Source: Ga0077527 sp964433345
GTDB taxonomy: Bacteria > Pseudomonadota > Gammaproteobacteria > Burkholderiales > SG8-41
Length of the DNA stretch: 64,000 nucleotides
NCBI GenBank assembly: GCA_964433345.1
Contig: CAYSQJ010000011.1
Location: forward strand, 1-64,000
Direction of reading: 5' to 3'
Each line of letters begins with the position of its first letter. Position 1 is the stretch's first letter. Below the pieces are notes generated by a model, which worked only from the letters and a program-made list of their open reading frames with translations, ran no database searches and was not told the origin of the DNA. Position numbers and translations under genes: made by a program. Positions 18,801 to 27,473 of this stretch are shown piece by piece.

Positions 18801-20540
18801 CTTTTCCATCTCGAAAAAGTCGAGCACGGGCTGGCTGACCTCGAGGCGGATCGGCGGATTCGTTTCGTCTATGCCCAGCAGGTTCGGTTTCGGGCCGATG
18901 AAGGACACCAGCGAGGTCACCAGTTCCTCCCGGATCGGGTCGATCGGAGGGTTAGTGACCTGTGCAAAAAGCTGCTTGAAATACTGGTACAGGCCCTTGT
19001 TCTTGCTGGACAGGACGGCGGGCGGCGAATCGTTGCCCATGGAGCCGATCGGCTCTTCGCCATTGGCCGCCATCGGCAACACCAGGAACTTCAGGTCTTC
19101 CTGGGTATAGCCAAAGGCCTGCTGGCGATCGAGCAGCGGAACGGCACTGCGTTCCGGCTGCGCTTTCTGGCTCTCGACATCGTCAAGCTTGACGCGGATG
19201 CGCTCCATCCATTCGACATAGGGTTTGCTCGAAGCCAGCGACTCCTTCAGTTCCCTGTCGTCGATGATGCGGCCCTTTTCCAGGTCAACCAGGAACATTT
19301 TGCCCGGCTGCAGGCGCCATTTTTTGGTGATCTTTTCCTCCGGAATCGGCAGGCAGCCGCATTCCGAGCCCATGATCACCAGGTCATCGTCGGTGACGAT
19401 GTAACGCGCCGGACGCAGGCCGTTGCGGTCCAGGGTTGCGCCGATCTGGCGGCCATCGGTGAAAGCGATCGCCGCGGGACCGTCCCAGGGCTCCATCATT
19501 GCCGCGTGATACTCGTAAAAAGCGCGGCGGCTGGGGTCCATCAGGCTGTGTCCCTCCCAGGCCTCCGGGATCATCATCATTACTGCGTGGGCGATCGAAT
19601 ATCCTCCCATCACCAGCAGTTCGAGCGCGTTGTCGAAGGAGGCGGAGTCCGACTGGCCGGGAAAGATCAAGGGCCACAGCTTGTCGATGTCCCTGCCCAG
19701 CACCGGGCTGGATATCGCGCCCTGGCGCGCGCGCACCCAGTTGACGTTGCCGCGCACGGTGTTGATCTCGCCGTTGTGGGCGATCATCCGGAAGGGATGC
19801 GCCAGATCCCAGGTCGGAAAGGTGTTCGTCGAGAAGCGCTGGTGCACCAGTGCGAGCGCGGAAACGACGCGCGGATCCTGCAGATCCCTGTAATAAGTGC
19901 CGACCTGCGAAGGCAGCAGCATGCCTTTATAGACAATGGTTCTGGCCGACATCGAGGGCACGAAATATTCGGTGCCGTGTGCCAGTTTCAGCGCGCGAAT
20001 GGCATGGCTCGCGCTTTTGCGGATGACGTAGAGCTTGCGTTCCAGCGCATCGGTGACGCGGATCGCCGAACTGCGGCCAATGAACACCTGGCGTATGACA
20101 GGCTCGACTTTCTTGACCGATTCTCCGAGATCGGAGTTGTCCACCGGCACATCGCGCCAGCCGAGAAGGGTTTGGCCCTCATCCTTGATCGCGCGCTCGA
20201 TTTCATACTCGCAGGCGATGCGAGAGGCTGGCTCGCGCGGCAGGAACACCATGCCAATGCCGTAGTGGCCGGCGGGCGGAAGCTTGACGCCCTGTTTGGC
20301 CATTTCCTCACGGAAGAAGGCATCCGGAATCTGAATCAGGATACCCGCGCCGTCCGAGGCCTTGGGGTCGGCGCCGACCGCGCCACGGTGCGTCAGGTTG
20401 CGCAGTATGGTCAGGCCCTGGTCGACGATGTCATGGCTTTTCTTGCCCTTGATATGGGCGACAAAGCCGACGCCGCAGGCGTCGTGTTCATGGGCCGCGT
20501 CGTACAGGCCTTGGGGTTCCGGCAGGTTTGGATGAGCCAT
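15882..20540 (-). CDS. gltB: Glutamate synthase (NADPH) large chain
   Basis: A 1552-residue protein of usual GOGAT alpha-subunit length. A short propeptide precedes Cys22 in DACGVGFVAHIKG, the glutaminase nucleophile exposed after cleavage. Class II amidotransferase motifs include HQRFSTNTFPTWDLAHPFRMIAHNGEINT. The central and FMN-binding synthase domain has GEGGEDRRRF, KPGEGGQLPG and VSGHDGGTGASPWSSIKHAG. The 3Fe-4S cysteines are in MMRKCHLNTCPVGVATQ. The C-terminal GXGXG beta-helix follows. An IHF-consensus site lies just upstream of the ATG, of interest because IHF and Lrp control gltBDF in E. coli. Confidence 0.98.
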   Translation of the reverse strand: MAHPNLPEPQGLYDAAHEHDACGVGFVAHIKGKKSHDIVDQGLTILRNLTHRGAVGADPKASDGAGILIQIPDAFFREEMAKQGVKLPPAGHYGIGMVFLPREPASRIACEYEIERAIKDEGQTLLGWRDVPVDNSDLGESVKKVEPVIRQVFIGRSSAIRVTDALERKLYVIRKSASHAIRALKLAHGTEYFVPSMSARTIVYKGMLLPSQVGTYYRDLQDPRVVSALALVHQRFSTNTFPTWDLAHPFRMIAHNGEINTVRGNVNWVRARQGAISSPVLGRDIDKLWPLIFPGQSDSASFDNALELLVMGGYSIAHAVMMMIPEAWEGHSLMDPSRRAFYEYHAAMMEPWDGPAAIAFTDGRQIGATLDRNGLRPARYIVTDDDLVIMGSECGCLPIPEEKITKKWRLQPGKMFLVDLEKGRIIDDRELKESLASSKPYVEWMERIRVKLDDVESQKAQPERSAVPLLDRQQAFGYTQEDLKFLVLPMAANGEEPIGSMGNDSPPAVLSSKNKGLYQYFKQLFAQVTNPPIDPIREELVTSLVSFIGPKPNLLGIDETNPPIRLEVSQPVLDFFEMEKIRNIESYTDGKFKSCELDITYPVAWGKEAIEARLASLAAQAEDAVRAGYSILIISDRRVDREQVAIPALLALSTIHHHLVDKGLRTSAGLVVETGSAREVHHFALLGGYGAEAVHPYLALETILQMAESGQLGAAVDGHKAIKNFVKAVGKGLRKVMSKMGISTYMSYTGAQIFEAIGLSTPLIDKYFHGTPSNVGGIGLFEVAEEAIRTHNSAFSGDPVLAGALDAGGEYAWRVRGEEHMWTPDAIAKLQHAARANSATTYREYANIINDQSKRHMTFRGLFDFRFSRCTPVPIEEVEPAAEIVKRFSTGAMSLGSISTEAHTTLAVAMNRLGGKSNTGEGGEDRRRFAPVKAGETLASRLGEGRIEHDIALQAGDSLKSKIKQVASGRFGVTAEYLASAEQIQIKMAQGAKPGEGGQLPGRKVSEYIAELRYSTPGVELISPPPHHDIYSIEDLAQLIHDLKNSNTDASISVKLVSEVGVGTVAAGVAKAKADHVTISGHDGGTGASPWSSIKHAGTPWELGLAETQQTLVLNRLRSRIAVQVDGQMKTGRDVVIGALLGADEFGFATAPLVVEGCIMMRKCHLNTCPVGVATQDPVLRRKFSGKPEHVINYFFFVAEEIRELMAKLGVRKFDELIGRSDLLDTRKGIEHWKARGLDFSRIFHQPQIGPEVARYHTESQDHGLDKALDHRLIELAAPALERGEKVTIEMPIRNINRTVGTMLSGLVAKRHGHDGLPDDTIRVRFAGSAGQSLGAFLSRGITLELIGDTNDYCGKGLSGGRIIVQPSPKFRGDAMQNIITGNAVLYGAIAGEAYFRGVAGERFAVRNSGAHAVVEGTGDHGCEYMTGGTVVVLGSTGRNFAAGMSGGIAYVYDEDGSFASYCNTAMVKLEPLLAEAEQDARVSRDIWHLGQADEVLARRFIENHHRLTGSLRAQQILSEWAAARGEFVKVFPNEYRRALGELAAKSKKIAA

Positions 20541-20566
20541 CGGGCGCCTCGTTAAAAACGCTTTTA

Positions 20567-20579
20567 AATCAACAGGTTA
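20567..20579 (+). promoter_or_regulatory. IHF-consensus site upstream of gltB
   Basis: AATCAACAGGTTA matches WATCAANNNNTTR at every position and is preceded by an A/T-rich stretch (GTTAAAAACGCTTTTAA). It lies 27-39 bases before the gltB start. The following bases TAT extend its likeness to the element at 53.2 kb. Confidence 0.5.
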
Positions 20580-20717
20580 TATGCGCAATTGCTGCAATGC
20601 GCCAAAAACCGGTGATTCATGTGCGAAAAACGGAGTGAAACCCGATAAGTCTACCTGTACTCAAGGGCTTGGTTCAACCGCATTGCTGTCGAAAATCAGG
20701 AGGAAATCTCAGTTGAC

Positions 20718-21842
20718 TCAGCTGACGTCGATCGCAAACAGGCGCCGATGCTCGGCCATGGCATAACGGTCGGTCATACCCGCAATATAGTCGGCGATCG
20801 CACGGGGGGTGTCTGCCTGCGCCCGCGACTGGAACTCCGGGGGCAGCAGCCCGGGTTCGGAAAGAAATGCTTCGAAAAGCTCGGTGACAATGCGCCGCGC
20901 CTTGCTGCTCATGCGGGATACCCGGTAGTGCCGGTAGAGATTGGTTCTCAGGAACTGCTTCAGCTCGGTCTGTTCGTCGCTAATGCGTGTGGAGAAGCAG
21001 ATCATTGGCGGGGCTCTCCGCACATCGTCCGCGGAAGCCGGCGCATATTCCCGGATGGTCCTGGCACTTTGCCGAACGAGGTCGGTCACCAGCGTGTCGA
21101 TCATGCGCCTGACGGTTTCATGAACCAGGCGCCTGCCTTCGATCCTCGGAAATTCGCGCAGCGCGGCGCGCATGTGGCGGCGGAAAATGGCGACCGTGGA
21201 CAGTTGCTCCATCTGCAGCAGGCCCGAGCGCAGGCCGTCATCCACATCATGGTTGTTGTAAGCGATCTCGTCGGCCAGATTCGCGATCTGCGCCTCAAGA
21301 CCGGGACGCTGCCGCCGGATGAAGCGCTCGCCGACGTCACCAAGCATGCGCGCATTCTTCAGGGAACAATGCTTCAGGATGCCTTCGCGGGTTTCAAAAG
21401 TCAGGTTGAGTCCGTCAAAGGCGCCATAACGCTGTTCGAGCACGTCGACTACGCGCAGTGACTGAAGGTTGTGCTCGAAACCTCCATAGGGCTTCATGCA
21501 GGCATTGAGCGCATCCTGTCCGGTATGGCCGAAAGGGGTGTGGCCCAGGTCATGAGCCAGGGTGATGGCTTCAGTCAGATCTTCGTCCAGTCCGAGGTGC
21601 CGGGCCACCGAGCGCCCGATCTGTGCCACTTCCAGGCTGTGGGTCAGGCGCGTGCGGAAAAGGTCGCCCTCGTGGTTAACAAACACCTGGGTCTTGTATT
21701 CAAGGCGGCGGAACGCGGTGGAATGGATGATGCGATCGCGGTCTCGCTGGTATTCGGAGCGCCCGCGCGGCGCCGGTTCGCGCAGCCTGCGGCCACGGGA
21801 ACGCGCCGGATCGGAGGCATAGGGCGCCCTGTCAGCGGGCAT
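20718..21842 (-). CDS. dgt: Deoxyguanosinetriphosphate triphosphohydrolase-like protein
   Basis: A 374-residue HD-domain dNTPase that releases triphosphate from dNTPs and so lowers nucleotide pools. The HD signature is split as LTHSLEVAQIGR and TLAHDLGHTPFGHTGQDAL, and the substrate-facing EYQRDRDRIIHSTAFRRLEYKTQVF motif is present. A longer frame exists upstream, but ATG at 21842 gives the family N-terminus (MPADRAPYASDPARSRGRRL) and overlaps the aroB stop by 11 bases, the tight packing expected of an aroK-aroB-dgt operon. Confidence 0.95.
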   Translation of the reverse strand: MPADRAPYASDPARSRGRRLREPAPRGRSEYQRDRDRIIHSTAFRRLEYKTQVFVNHEGDLFRTRLTHSLEVAQIGRSVARHLGLDEDLTEAITLAHDLGHTPFGHTGQDALNACMKPYGGFEHNLQSLRVVDVLEQRYGAFDGLNLTFETREGILKHCSLKNARMLGDVGERFIRRQRPGLEAQIANLADEIAYNNHDVDDGLRSGLLQMEQLSTVAIFRRHMRAALREFPRIEGRRLVHETVRRMIDTLVTDLVRQSARTIREYAPASADDVRRAPPMICFSTRISDEQTELKQFLRTNLYRHYRVSRMSSKARRIVTELFEAFLSEPGLLPPEFQSRAQADTPRAIADYIAGMTDRYAMAEHRRLFAIDVS

Positions 21843-22941
21843 CGACACCCTCGCCGCCCAGCACCGAATACAGTGCGTCACTGGGAACCGCATCGCTGAT
21901 GAAAGCGTCCCCGATGCCGCGCAGCAGGATGAAACGCATCTTGCCGCCCTCGACTTTCTTGTCATGTCCCATCAGCTCGATATACCTGTCCGCACCGAGC
22001 GCGGGACCCCGGACCGGGAGCCGCGCTTTCCGCAACAGCCCGTCGATGCGCGCCACGCATTGGCTGTCAACCAGTCCCATATGCCGGGAGACACGCGCGG
22101 CGATGGCCATGCCGGCACCGACCGCCTCGCCATGCAGCCACTCGCCATAACCCAGGCCGGATTCAATGGCGTGGCCGAAGGTGTGACCGAAGTTCAGCAG
22201 GGCGCGGACGCCTTCCTCGCGTTCGTCCGTGGCCACGACCCGGGCCTTGTTACGGCAGGATATCTCGATGGCATGCGTCAGCGCTGCGGCATCACGCGCC
22301 ATCAGACGCTCAATGTTTTCCTCCAGCCAAAGGAAGAACCCGGCGTCTCCGATCAGTCCGTACTTGATGACCTCGGCCAGGCCCGCGGAGAGTTCACGTT
22401 CCGGCAATGTGCGCAGCGTACCGGTGTCGGCGATGACTGCGCGTGGCTGGTAAAACGCGCCGATCATGTTCTTGCCCAGCGGGTGGTTGATCGCGGTTTT
22501 TCCGCCAACCGAGGAGTCCACCTGGGCGAGCAGTGTGGTCGGAATCTGGACGAAGGGCGCTCCCCGCTGGAAAACCGCCGCAGCGAATCCCGTAAGGTCG
22601 CCGATGACCCCGCCACCGAGGGCGATCAGCGTGGTCTTCCGTTCTGCACGGAATCCCATCAGGGCATCGAAAACCTGGTTCAGGGTTTGCCAATTCTTGT
22701 GCTCTTCGCCATCCGGCAACACGATGGATGTGGAGCTGACTTGCTGCCGGGCCAAGCTATCCTGCAGCTTTTTCAGGTAGAGCGGCGCCACAACGGTATT
22801 GGTGACGATTACCGCCGCGGGCTGTGGCAAGTGCGGCCGGATCAGATCCCCCCTGTCGAGCAGACCGGGCCCGATGTGTATCGGATAGCTGCGGTCACCG
22901 AGATCGACCTCAAGCGTGCAGGTGGTTTCAGTTGCGGCCAT
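21832..22941 (-). CDS. aroB: 3-dehydroquinate synthase
   Basis: A 369-residue NAD- and metal-dependent enzyme that makes 3-dehydroquinate from DAHP in the shikimate pathway. Motifs include GDRSYPIHIGPGLL, GEEHKNWQTL, the NAD-binding GGGVIGDLTGFAAAVFQRG and PTTLLAQVDSSVGGKTAIN. The metal ligands are the conserved glutamate in LAEVIKYGLI and the histidines in LNFGHTFGHAIE and LHGEAVGAGM. ATG at 22941 was chosen over a longer frame because AAGGA lies 7 bases before it. It overlaps aroK by 14 bases. Confidence 0.97.
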   Translation of the reverse strand: MAATETTCTLEVDLGDRSYPIHIGPGLLDRGDLIRPHLPQPAAVIVTNTVVAPLYLKKLQDSLARQQVSSTSIVLPDGEEHKNWQTLNQVFDALMGFRAERKTTLIALGGGVIGDLTGFAAAVFQRGAPFVQIPTTLLAQVDSSVGGKTAINHPLGKNMIGAFYQPRAVIADTGTLRTLPERELSAGLAEVIKYGLIGDAGFFLWLEENIERLMARDAAALTHAIEISCRNKARVVATDEREEGVRALLNFGHTFGHAIESGLGYGEWLHGEAVGAGMAIAARVSRHMGLVDSQCVARIDGLLRKARLPVRGPALGADRYIELMGHDKKVEGGKMRFILLRGIGDAFISDAVPSDALYSVLGGEGVDAR

Positions 22942-23527
22942 GCCCATGTCCTTGCGTCGCGCTGGGAGCAGGTTCATCCAGGCTGCCGAGCAAAGCCTGA
23001 ATTTGCGAGGTCAGCGTGCCGACACTTTGCGCGCCGGTATCCACGACCAGATCGGCCACCTCGGTGTACAGGGGGTCCCGCTGGGCGTGCAGATCGCGCA
23101 GCCTGGCCAGCGGGTTCGCGGTTTGCAGCAGCGGCCGGTTACGGTCCCGGCGCGTACGTCGCCAGAGATCTTCGGGCGCGGCGCGCAGATAGATGACCCG
23201 TCCGCCCTGCTTGAGGCGGGCGCGATTGGCGGCGGACAGCACCGCCCCGCCCCCGGTTGCCAGAACGATTCCCTGCATAGCCGTCAGTTTCTCGATCATT
23301 TTCTCTTCCCTGGCGCGAAAGCCGGCCTCTCCCTCGACATCGAAGATCACCGGAATCTTGACACCGGTGGCTTTCTCGATTTCCGCGTCGGCATCGTAAA
23401 AATCGCGGTGCATGCGTTTCGCGAGCATGCGTCCGACAGAGGTTTTTCCGGCGCCCATCAGTCCCACCAGAAATATGTTCTGTGGAGCAGCAGGGTTATT
23501 GGAGGACGCATCAGCTTGCCATGACAT
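22928..23527 (-). CDS. aroK: Shikimate kinase
   Basis: A 199-residue P-loop kinase that phosphorylates shikimate. It carries Walker A GLMGAGKTSVGR at about residues 22-33, the substrate-binding Asp and Arg residues in FYDADAEIEKATG and EAGFRAREEKMI, and the GGGAVL loop. The N-terminus is about 15 residues longer than usual and the C-terminus has a short His/Gly tail. It is separated from pilQ by a strong terminator, so aroK-aroB-dgt may have its own promoter although the gene order pilMNOPQ-aroKB is conserved. Confidence 0.97.
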   Translation of the reverse strand: MSWQADASSNNPAAPQNIFLVGLMGAGKTSVGRMLAKRMHRDFYDADAEIEKATGVKIPVIFDVEGEAGFRAREEKMIEKLTAMQGIVLATGGGAVLSAANRARLKQGGRVIYLRAAPEDLWRRTRRDRNRPLLQTANPLARLRDLHAQRDPLYTEVADLVVDTGAQSVGTLTSQIQALLGSLDEPAPSATQGHGHGRN

Positions 23528-23574
23528 GGCCTGATTCTAGCGGAAGCCGGGGGGCGGCCGGCTGGAAACCGCTG

Positions 23575-23605
23575 AAACAAAAAGGGCGGCGCCATGGCGC
23601 CGCCC
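23575..23605 (-). terminator. Rho-independent terminator after pilQ
   Basis: A perfect 22-bp palindrome (23584-23605, centre GCCATGGC) is followed on the minus strand by TTTTTGTTTC. It lies 18 bases beyond the pilQ stop and separates the pil operon from aroK. Confidence 0.9.
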
Positions 23606-23623
23606 TCTCCGGAGACAGGGGAA

Positions 23624-25741
23624 TCAGCGCAGGCTCGCGCCATCCTTGAGGATCTTGGGTGAAATGAAAATCAGCAGTTCGCGCCGGTCGTCCACCCGCT
23701 GGTTGTTCTTGAACAGGAAGCCCACATACGGCAGATCGCCCAGCACCGGAACCTTGGTGGTTGTGGAACGCTCGTCCTGGGTATAGATGCCGCCGATGAC
23801 GACAGTGCCGCCGTTTTCGACCAGGACCTCGGTCGAGACCTGCTTGGTGTCAATCGACGGACCGGACAGCGTATTCTGGCCGACACTGTCCTTGTTGACC
23901 CGCAGGTTCATGATCACGTTGTCATCAGGGGTGATCTGCGGCTTCACTTTCAGAGACAGCGTTGCCTTGCGGAAGGACACGCTGGTCGCACCGCTGGAAG
24001 TGGCTTGCTGGTAAGGGATTTCGGTGCCCTGCTCGATCGTTGCCTCAACCTTGTCAGCCGTGATCACGCGCGGGCTGGAAATAATCTTGCCTTTGCCATC
24101 CGCCTGCAGCGCAGAAAGCTCCAGGTTGAGGAACTTGGTGCTGCGGTCATTGAACAGCAGGAACGAAAACACTCCGGGATTGGCACCCGAAAGACCTTGT
24201 GCTGGAAGGTTGACGAACAGGCCGTCATTGAACGATCCCGCCGTCGCGTTCTGGCCTGCTGCTGCGGCGTTGTTTGCAAGACCGCCGCCGACTGAGCCCT
24301 GCAGCGCATTGCCGCTGCCGATCCGGAATCCCTGTCCCGTGGTGTCGTTGTATCCGAGACGGGCGCCGAGGTTGCGGCTGAACGTGTCATTTGCTTCCAC
24401 GATGCGCGACTCGATCATGACCTGGCGCACCGGAATGTCGATCTGCTTGAGCAGTTTGCGGATTTCTTCAAGCCGGCTCGGCGTGTCCTGCACAAAAACC
24501 GTGTTCGTGCGCACGTCAACCACCGCGCTGCCCCGCTTCGACAGGATCTTCTGCGCAGGATCGGCCAGCAATTTCTGGAAATCGGCTGCCTTCTGGTAAT
24601 TGACCTGCATGCTCTCGGTGCGCAGCGGCTCCAGGTCCGCGATCTGCGAGCGCGCTTCGAGCGCGAGCTTTTCCCGGGTGGCAAGTTCGTCGCGGGGCGC
24701 TATCCATACGACATTGCCGGTCTTGCGCATGTCGAGGCCCTTGCTCTGGAGGATGATGTCGAGCGCCTGATCCCAGGGCACGTCCTTGAGCCGCAGCGTC
24801 AGGCTGCCACCGACGGTGTCGCTGGTGATGACATTGAGTCCGGTGAAGTCGGCAATCACCTGCAGTACCGCCCGGACCTCTACATTCTGGAAGTTGAGCG
24901 AGAGCTTTTCCCCGGTGAAGCCCGGCTGTACCAGCCGGTTGGCATCGTCGGCCACTTTCTTCACTTCGATAATGAAGCGGTTGTCGGTTTGATAGGCGGA
25001 ATGCTCCCAGGCACCGCGCGGGGTGATGACCATCCGCGTGTTTCCGCCCTGGGTAAATGTCTCGATGCTGTCGACCGGAGTACCAAAATCGACCACGTCG
25101 AGGCGGCGCTCCAGATTCTTGGGCACCGCGGTATTGATGAAATCGATGATCAGCGAGCGGCCCTGGGTGCGCAGGTCTATGCCGACTTGGTTGTCGGAAA
25201 GGTCCACGACCACCCTGCCTTCACCGGTCCGTCCGCGACGGAAGTCAATGTCGCGAAGGCTGTGCCGGCCATCACCAGGCTGAACCTGTGCAAAGGTCTG
25301 CGCCGCGGGCGCCGGGGCCGAGGAGCTGGCCGTGGCCGAGCCGCCGAGGGTGATCAAAATTGCATTGCCCTCGATCCTGGCGTCATAACCCAGGGGCCGC
25401 GCAGTTTCGAGGACGAGCCGGGAGCGATTGCCGGCCTGGACGATGTTGATGCGGCGGACATCACCCTCACCGACTTCCTGCACGTTCTTGCCCGAGCCAT
25501 TGGTGGTGTTGGGAAAGTCGAATGCGATTCGAGGCGGGCTGTTGACCGCGAAGCTCGCGGGTGTTGCCGCGGGCGCGTTCTTCAGTGCGACCCTGATCAG
25601 CGTGGTGCCGCCCTGCTGTCCAGAAACATTGACCGATTCAATGCTGTTGTTCTGGGCGTGGGCCGACGTGGCGGACACGGCAACCCCGACCGCCAGAAGC
25701 AGGCCGGAGACATGTTTCATGAACCTGAAGAATCGAATCAT
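23624..25741 (-). CDS. pilQ: Type IV pilus secretin PilQ
   Basis: A 705-residue outer-membrane secretin that forms the pore for the type IV pilus. It has a signal peptide (to SATSAHAQ), AMIN-type domains in the first ~230 residues that bind peptidoglycan, a STN/N0-N1 region (VQPGFTGEKLSLNFQNVEVRAVLQVIADFTGLNVI) and the C-terminal secretin domain with VMIESRIVEANDTFSRNLGAR, GTEIPYQQAT and the signature VENGGTVVIGGIYTQDERSTTTKVPVLGDLPYVGFLFKN. It is the last gene of pilMNOPQ and its start overlaps the pilP stop by 4 bases. Confidence 0.98.
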   Translation of the reverse strand: MIRFFRFMKHVSGLLLAVGVAVSATSAHAQNNSIESVNVSGQQGGTTLIRVALKNAPAATPASFAVNSPPRIAFDFPNTTNGSGKNVQEVGEGDVRRINIVQAGNRSRLVLETARPLGYDARIEGNAILITLGGSATASSSAPAPAAQTFAQVQPGDGRHSLRDIDFRRGRTGEGRVVVDLSDNQVGIDLRTQGRSLIIDFINTAVPKNLERRLDVVDFGTPVDSIETFTQGGNTRMVITPRGAWEHSAYQTDNRFIIEVKKVADDANRLVQPGFTGEKLSLNFQNVEVRAVLQVIADFTGLNVITSDTVGGSLTLRLKDVPWDQALDIILQSKGLDMRKTGNVVWIAPRDELATREKLALEARSQIADLEPLRTESMQVNYQKAADFQKLLADPAQKILSKRGSAVVDVRTNTVFVQDTPSRLEEIRKLLKQIDIPVRQVMIESRIVEANDTFSRNLGARLGYNDTTGQGFRIGSGNALQGSVGGGLANNAAAAGQNATAGSFNDGLFVNLPAQGLSGANPGVFSFLLFNDRSTKFLNLELSALQADGKGKIISSPRVITADKVEATIEQGTEIPYQQATSSGATSVSFRKATLSLKVKPQITPDDNVIMNLRVNKDSVGQNTLSGPSIDTKQVSTEVLVENGGTVVIGGIYTQDERSTTTKVPVLGDLPYVGFLFKNNQRVDDRRELLIFISPKILKDGASLR

Positions 25742-26268
25742 TTGCTGGCCTCCTGTTCTTGCAGTTGCAGTGCCTGGTCCTTCTCTTCCCAGTTACCGCT
25801 ACTGTCCTGAACGATTTCCTTGAGTTTGATGTCTGTTTCCGTGATACCGACGATACGGCCGAAATTCTGGCCGAGGTAATTGCCCGAACTCACTCGATAG
25901 AGGCCCTTGTCGGGTGCGCGCACCAGGGCATACATCTGCCCCTTCTGTTGCAGCGTTCCAACCATCGCCAGGTTTTCCAGGGGGAAGGCTTCCAGCGCCT
26001 CGCGCGGACGGTTAAGGTCAGGCTGCAGGCCGCCCTTGGCTGCGGATTTCGGGGGCTCGATCTTGCGCGGCTTGAACGGGTCCGTCAGATCGTACGCGTC
26101 GTAGGCGAAAGGCTCATAGGGTTTCACTTCCGGCAGGGGCGGGATGCGGCCTCCCTGCATCTTGTCCGATTCCCTGACGAATTCCCGAAGGTCGGAATGT
26201 TCCTCGCTGCCACAGGAGGCAAGGGCAACCGTGCTGAGCGCCGCGATCAGAATCAATCTCGGTTTCAT
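25738..26268 (-). CDS. pilP: Type IV pilus assembly lipoprotein PilP
   Basis: A 176-residue inner-membrane lipoprotein. The signal peptide MKPRLILIAALSTVALASC has a lipobox (LASC), with Cys19 as the lipidated residue. The Pro-rich middle (PPLPEVKPYEPFAYDAYDLTDPF) and the C-terminal beta domain (MVGTLQQKGQMYALVRAPDKGLYRVSSGNYLGQNFGRIVGI) match the family. PilP links PilN-PilO to the secretin PilQ. It overlaps pilO and pilQ by 4 bases each. Confidence 0.97.
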   Translation of the reverse strand: MKPRLILIAALSTVALASCGSEEHSDLREFVRESDKMQGGRIPPLPEVKPYEPFAYDAYDLTDPFKPRKIEPPKSAAKGGLQPDLNRPREALEAFPLENLAMVGTLQQKGQMYALVRAPDKGLYRVSSGNYLGQNFGRIVGITETDIKLKEIVQDSSGNWEEKDQALQLQEQEASK

Positions 26269-26888
26269 TTTCTGGCTCCCGGCGCCGGCTTCTTCCTTGC
26301 CGCGGCAATTTCGGCTTCGTCGAGATAGCGGAAAGTCTTGGCGGTGGCATCCAGCGTCAATCCGTCCTTCGCTGCCGCCAGCGCGATGTCGTTCAGGGTC
26401 ACGATCCTGGACAGTCTGCCGATATCGCTCGCGAATGCCCCGAGGTCGTGGTAATTGCCGGTGACGCGAATGGTGATCGGAAGTTCGGCGTAGAAGTCAC
26501 GCATCGTTTCCTGGGCTGCGGGGCGGAACAGCTCAAACTGTAGGCCGCGGCCCAGCCCCGCCTGGTTGATATCCGTCAGCAAGGCGTCCATTTCGGATTT
26601 TCCCGGCAACTGCTTGAGCAGCGCCCCGAACTGCGATTCGATGTCCACCAGCTGCTTGCGATAGGCAGGCAGGTCGATCGCCTGTTTCTTCTTGCTGAGG
26701 AAGGTGCTGCGCAACTGTTCCTCTTTGGCCCGGGCTTCGTCGATTTGCGCCATCTGGTCCTGCCAGTCGAACCAGTACGCTGCAAACACCAGCAGGAGCA
26801 ACAGTCCGAGGAGGACGCCGAATTTCGGCAGAATCGGCCAGCTGCCGATCTTCTTCGGGTCGAGGCGTTTGAGTTCGTCGAGGGTCAT
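26265..26888 (-). CDS. pilO: Type IV pilus inner-membrane protein PilO
   Basis: A 207-residue bitopic protein. After a cytoplasmic leader it has one transmembrane helix at about residues 23-43 (KFGVLLGLLLLLVFAAYWFDW), a coiled coil (MAQIDEARAKEEQLRSTFLSKKKQAI) and a ferredoxin-like periplasmic domain (LPITIRVTGNYHDLGAFASDIGRLSRIVTLNDIAL). PilO pairs with PilN to form the alignment complex of the pilus machine. The start is 3 bases after the pilN stop. Confidence 0.97.
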   Translation of the reverse strand: MTLDELKRLDPKKIGSWPILPKFGVLLGLLLLLVFAAYWFDWQDQMAQIDEARAKEEQLRSTFLSKKKQAIDLPAYRKQLVDIESQFGALLKQLPGKSEMDALLTDINQAGLGRGLQFELFRPAAQETMRDFYAELPITIRVTGNYHDLGAFASDIGRLSRIVTLNDIALAAAKDGLTLDATAKTFRYLDEAEIAAARKKPAPGARK

Positions 26889-26891
26889 GAT

Positions 26892-27473
26892 CTAGCCCTT
26901 CCTGCCGCTTTTCTTGTCGTCGGATTCGGTGGCGCGTACCACATCGATGTTCATCGTGAACTCGTTGATGCGGGACCCGCCAACCGTCGCGGCCTTGATT
27001 TCGACAAGATTGGCATTCTGGATGTAGAGGGAGCCCTCCAGGTTGCGCATCAGTGTCGAGACCCGCGCCTGGGACTGCGTGTATCCGCTGATGGCGACCT
27101 TGGTTCCGGTCTGCTTGATGGATTTCAGGTACATGCCGTCGGGAAGTTGGCGGATCAGCTGGTCCATCAGGTGCACGACTTCGGCGCGGTTGCTCTGCAG
27201 TGTTTCGACAACCTGTTTGCGTTTCAGCAGCGCCGCGGTCTGCTCCTTGAGCTTGTTGATTTCCGCGATTTCCTTGTCGAGCTTGACGATCTCGTCCGAC
27301 AGGTACTTGTTTCGTGCTTCCTGGTTGGTGAACTGGCCGTCAAGGTAGGAGTGCACGGCAAACCAGATCACCGCGCCCAGGACAACCACGGCGCCAAGCA
27401 TTGCGAAAAACTGCTGCTGCTGCTGCTTGCGCCGCATCTCCCGATGCGGCAGCAGGTTGATGCGAGTGGTCAT
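26892..27473 (-). CDS. pilN: Type IV pilus inner-membrane protein PilN
   Basis: A 193-residue bitopic protein. The conserved N-terminal INLLPHRE motif binds PilM, a transmembrane helix lies at about residues 22-42 (FFAMLGAVVVLGAVIWFAVHSYL), and a coiled coil and the periplasmic fold follow (LPDGMYLKSIKQTGTKVAISGYTQSQARVSTLMRNLE). It overlaps the pilM stop by 4 bases, consistent with translational coupling and complex formation. Confidence 0.97.
   Translation of the reverse strand: MTTRINLLPHREMRRKQQQQQFFAMLGAVVVLGAVIWFAVHSYLDGQFTNQEARNKYLSDEIVKLDKEIAEINKLKEQTAALLKRKQVVETLQSNRAEVVHLMDQLIRQLPDGMYLKSIKQTGTKVAISGYTQSQARVSTLMRNLEGSLYIQNANLVEIKAATVGGSRINEFTMNIDVVRATESDDKKSGRKG

Noticed and set aside
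14364..20555. Very long open frames antisense to gltD and gltB, and similar ones antisense to glmU, atpD, the carboxyltransferases and dapE
   Set aside because: They mirror GC-rich codon bias of the real genes, are rich in Arg, His and Gly, show no known domains, and lie wholly over genes with clear family signatures.
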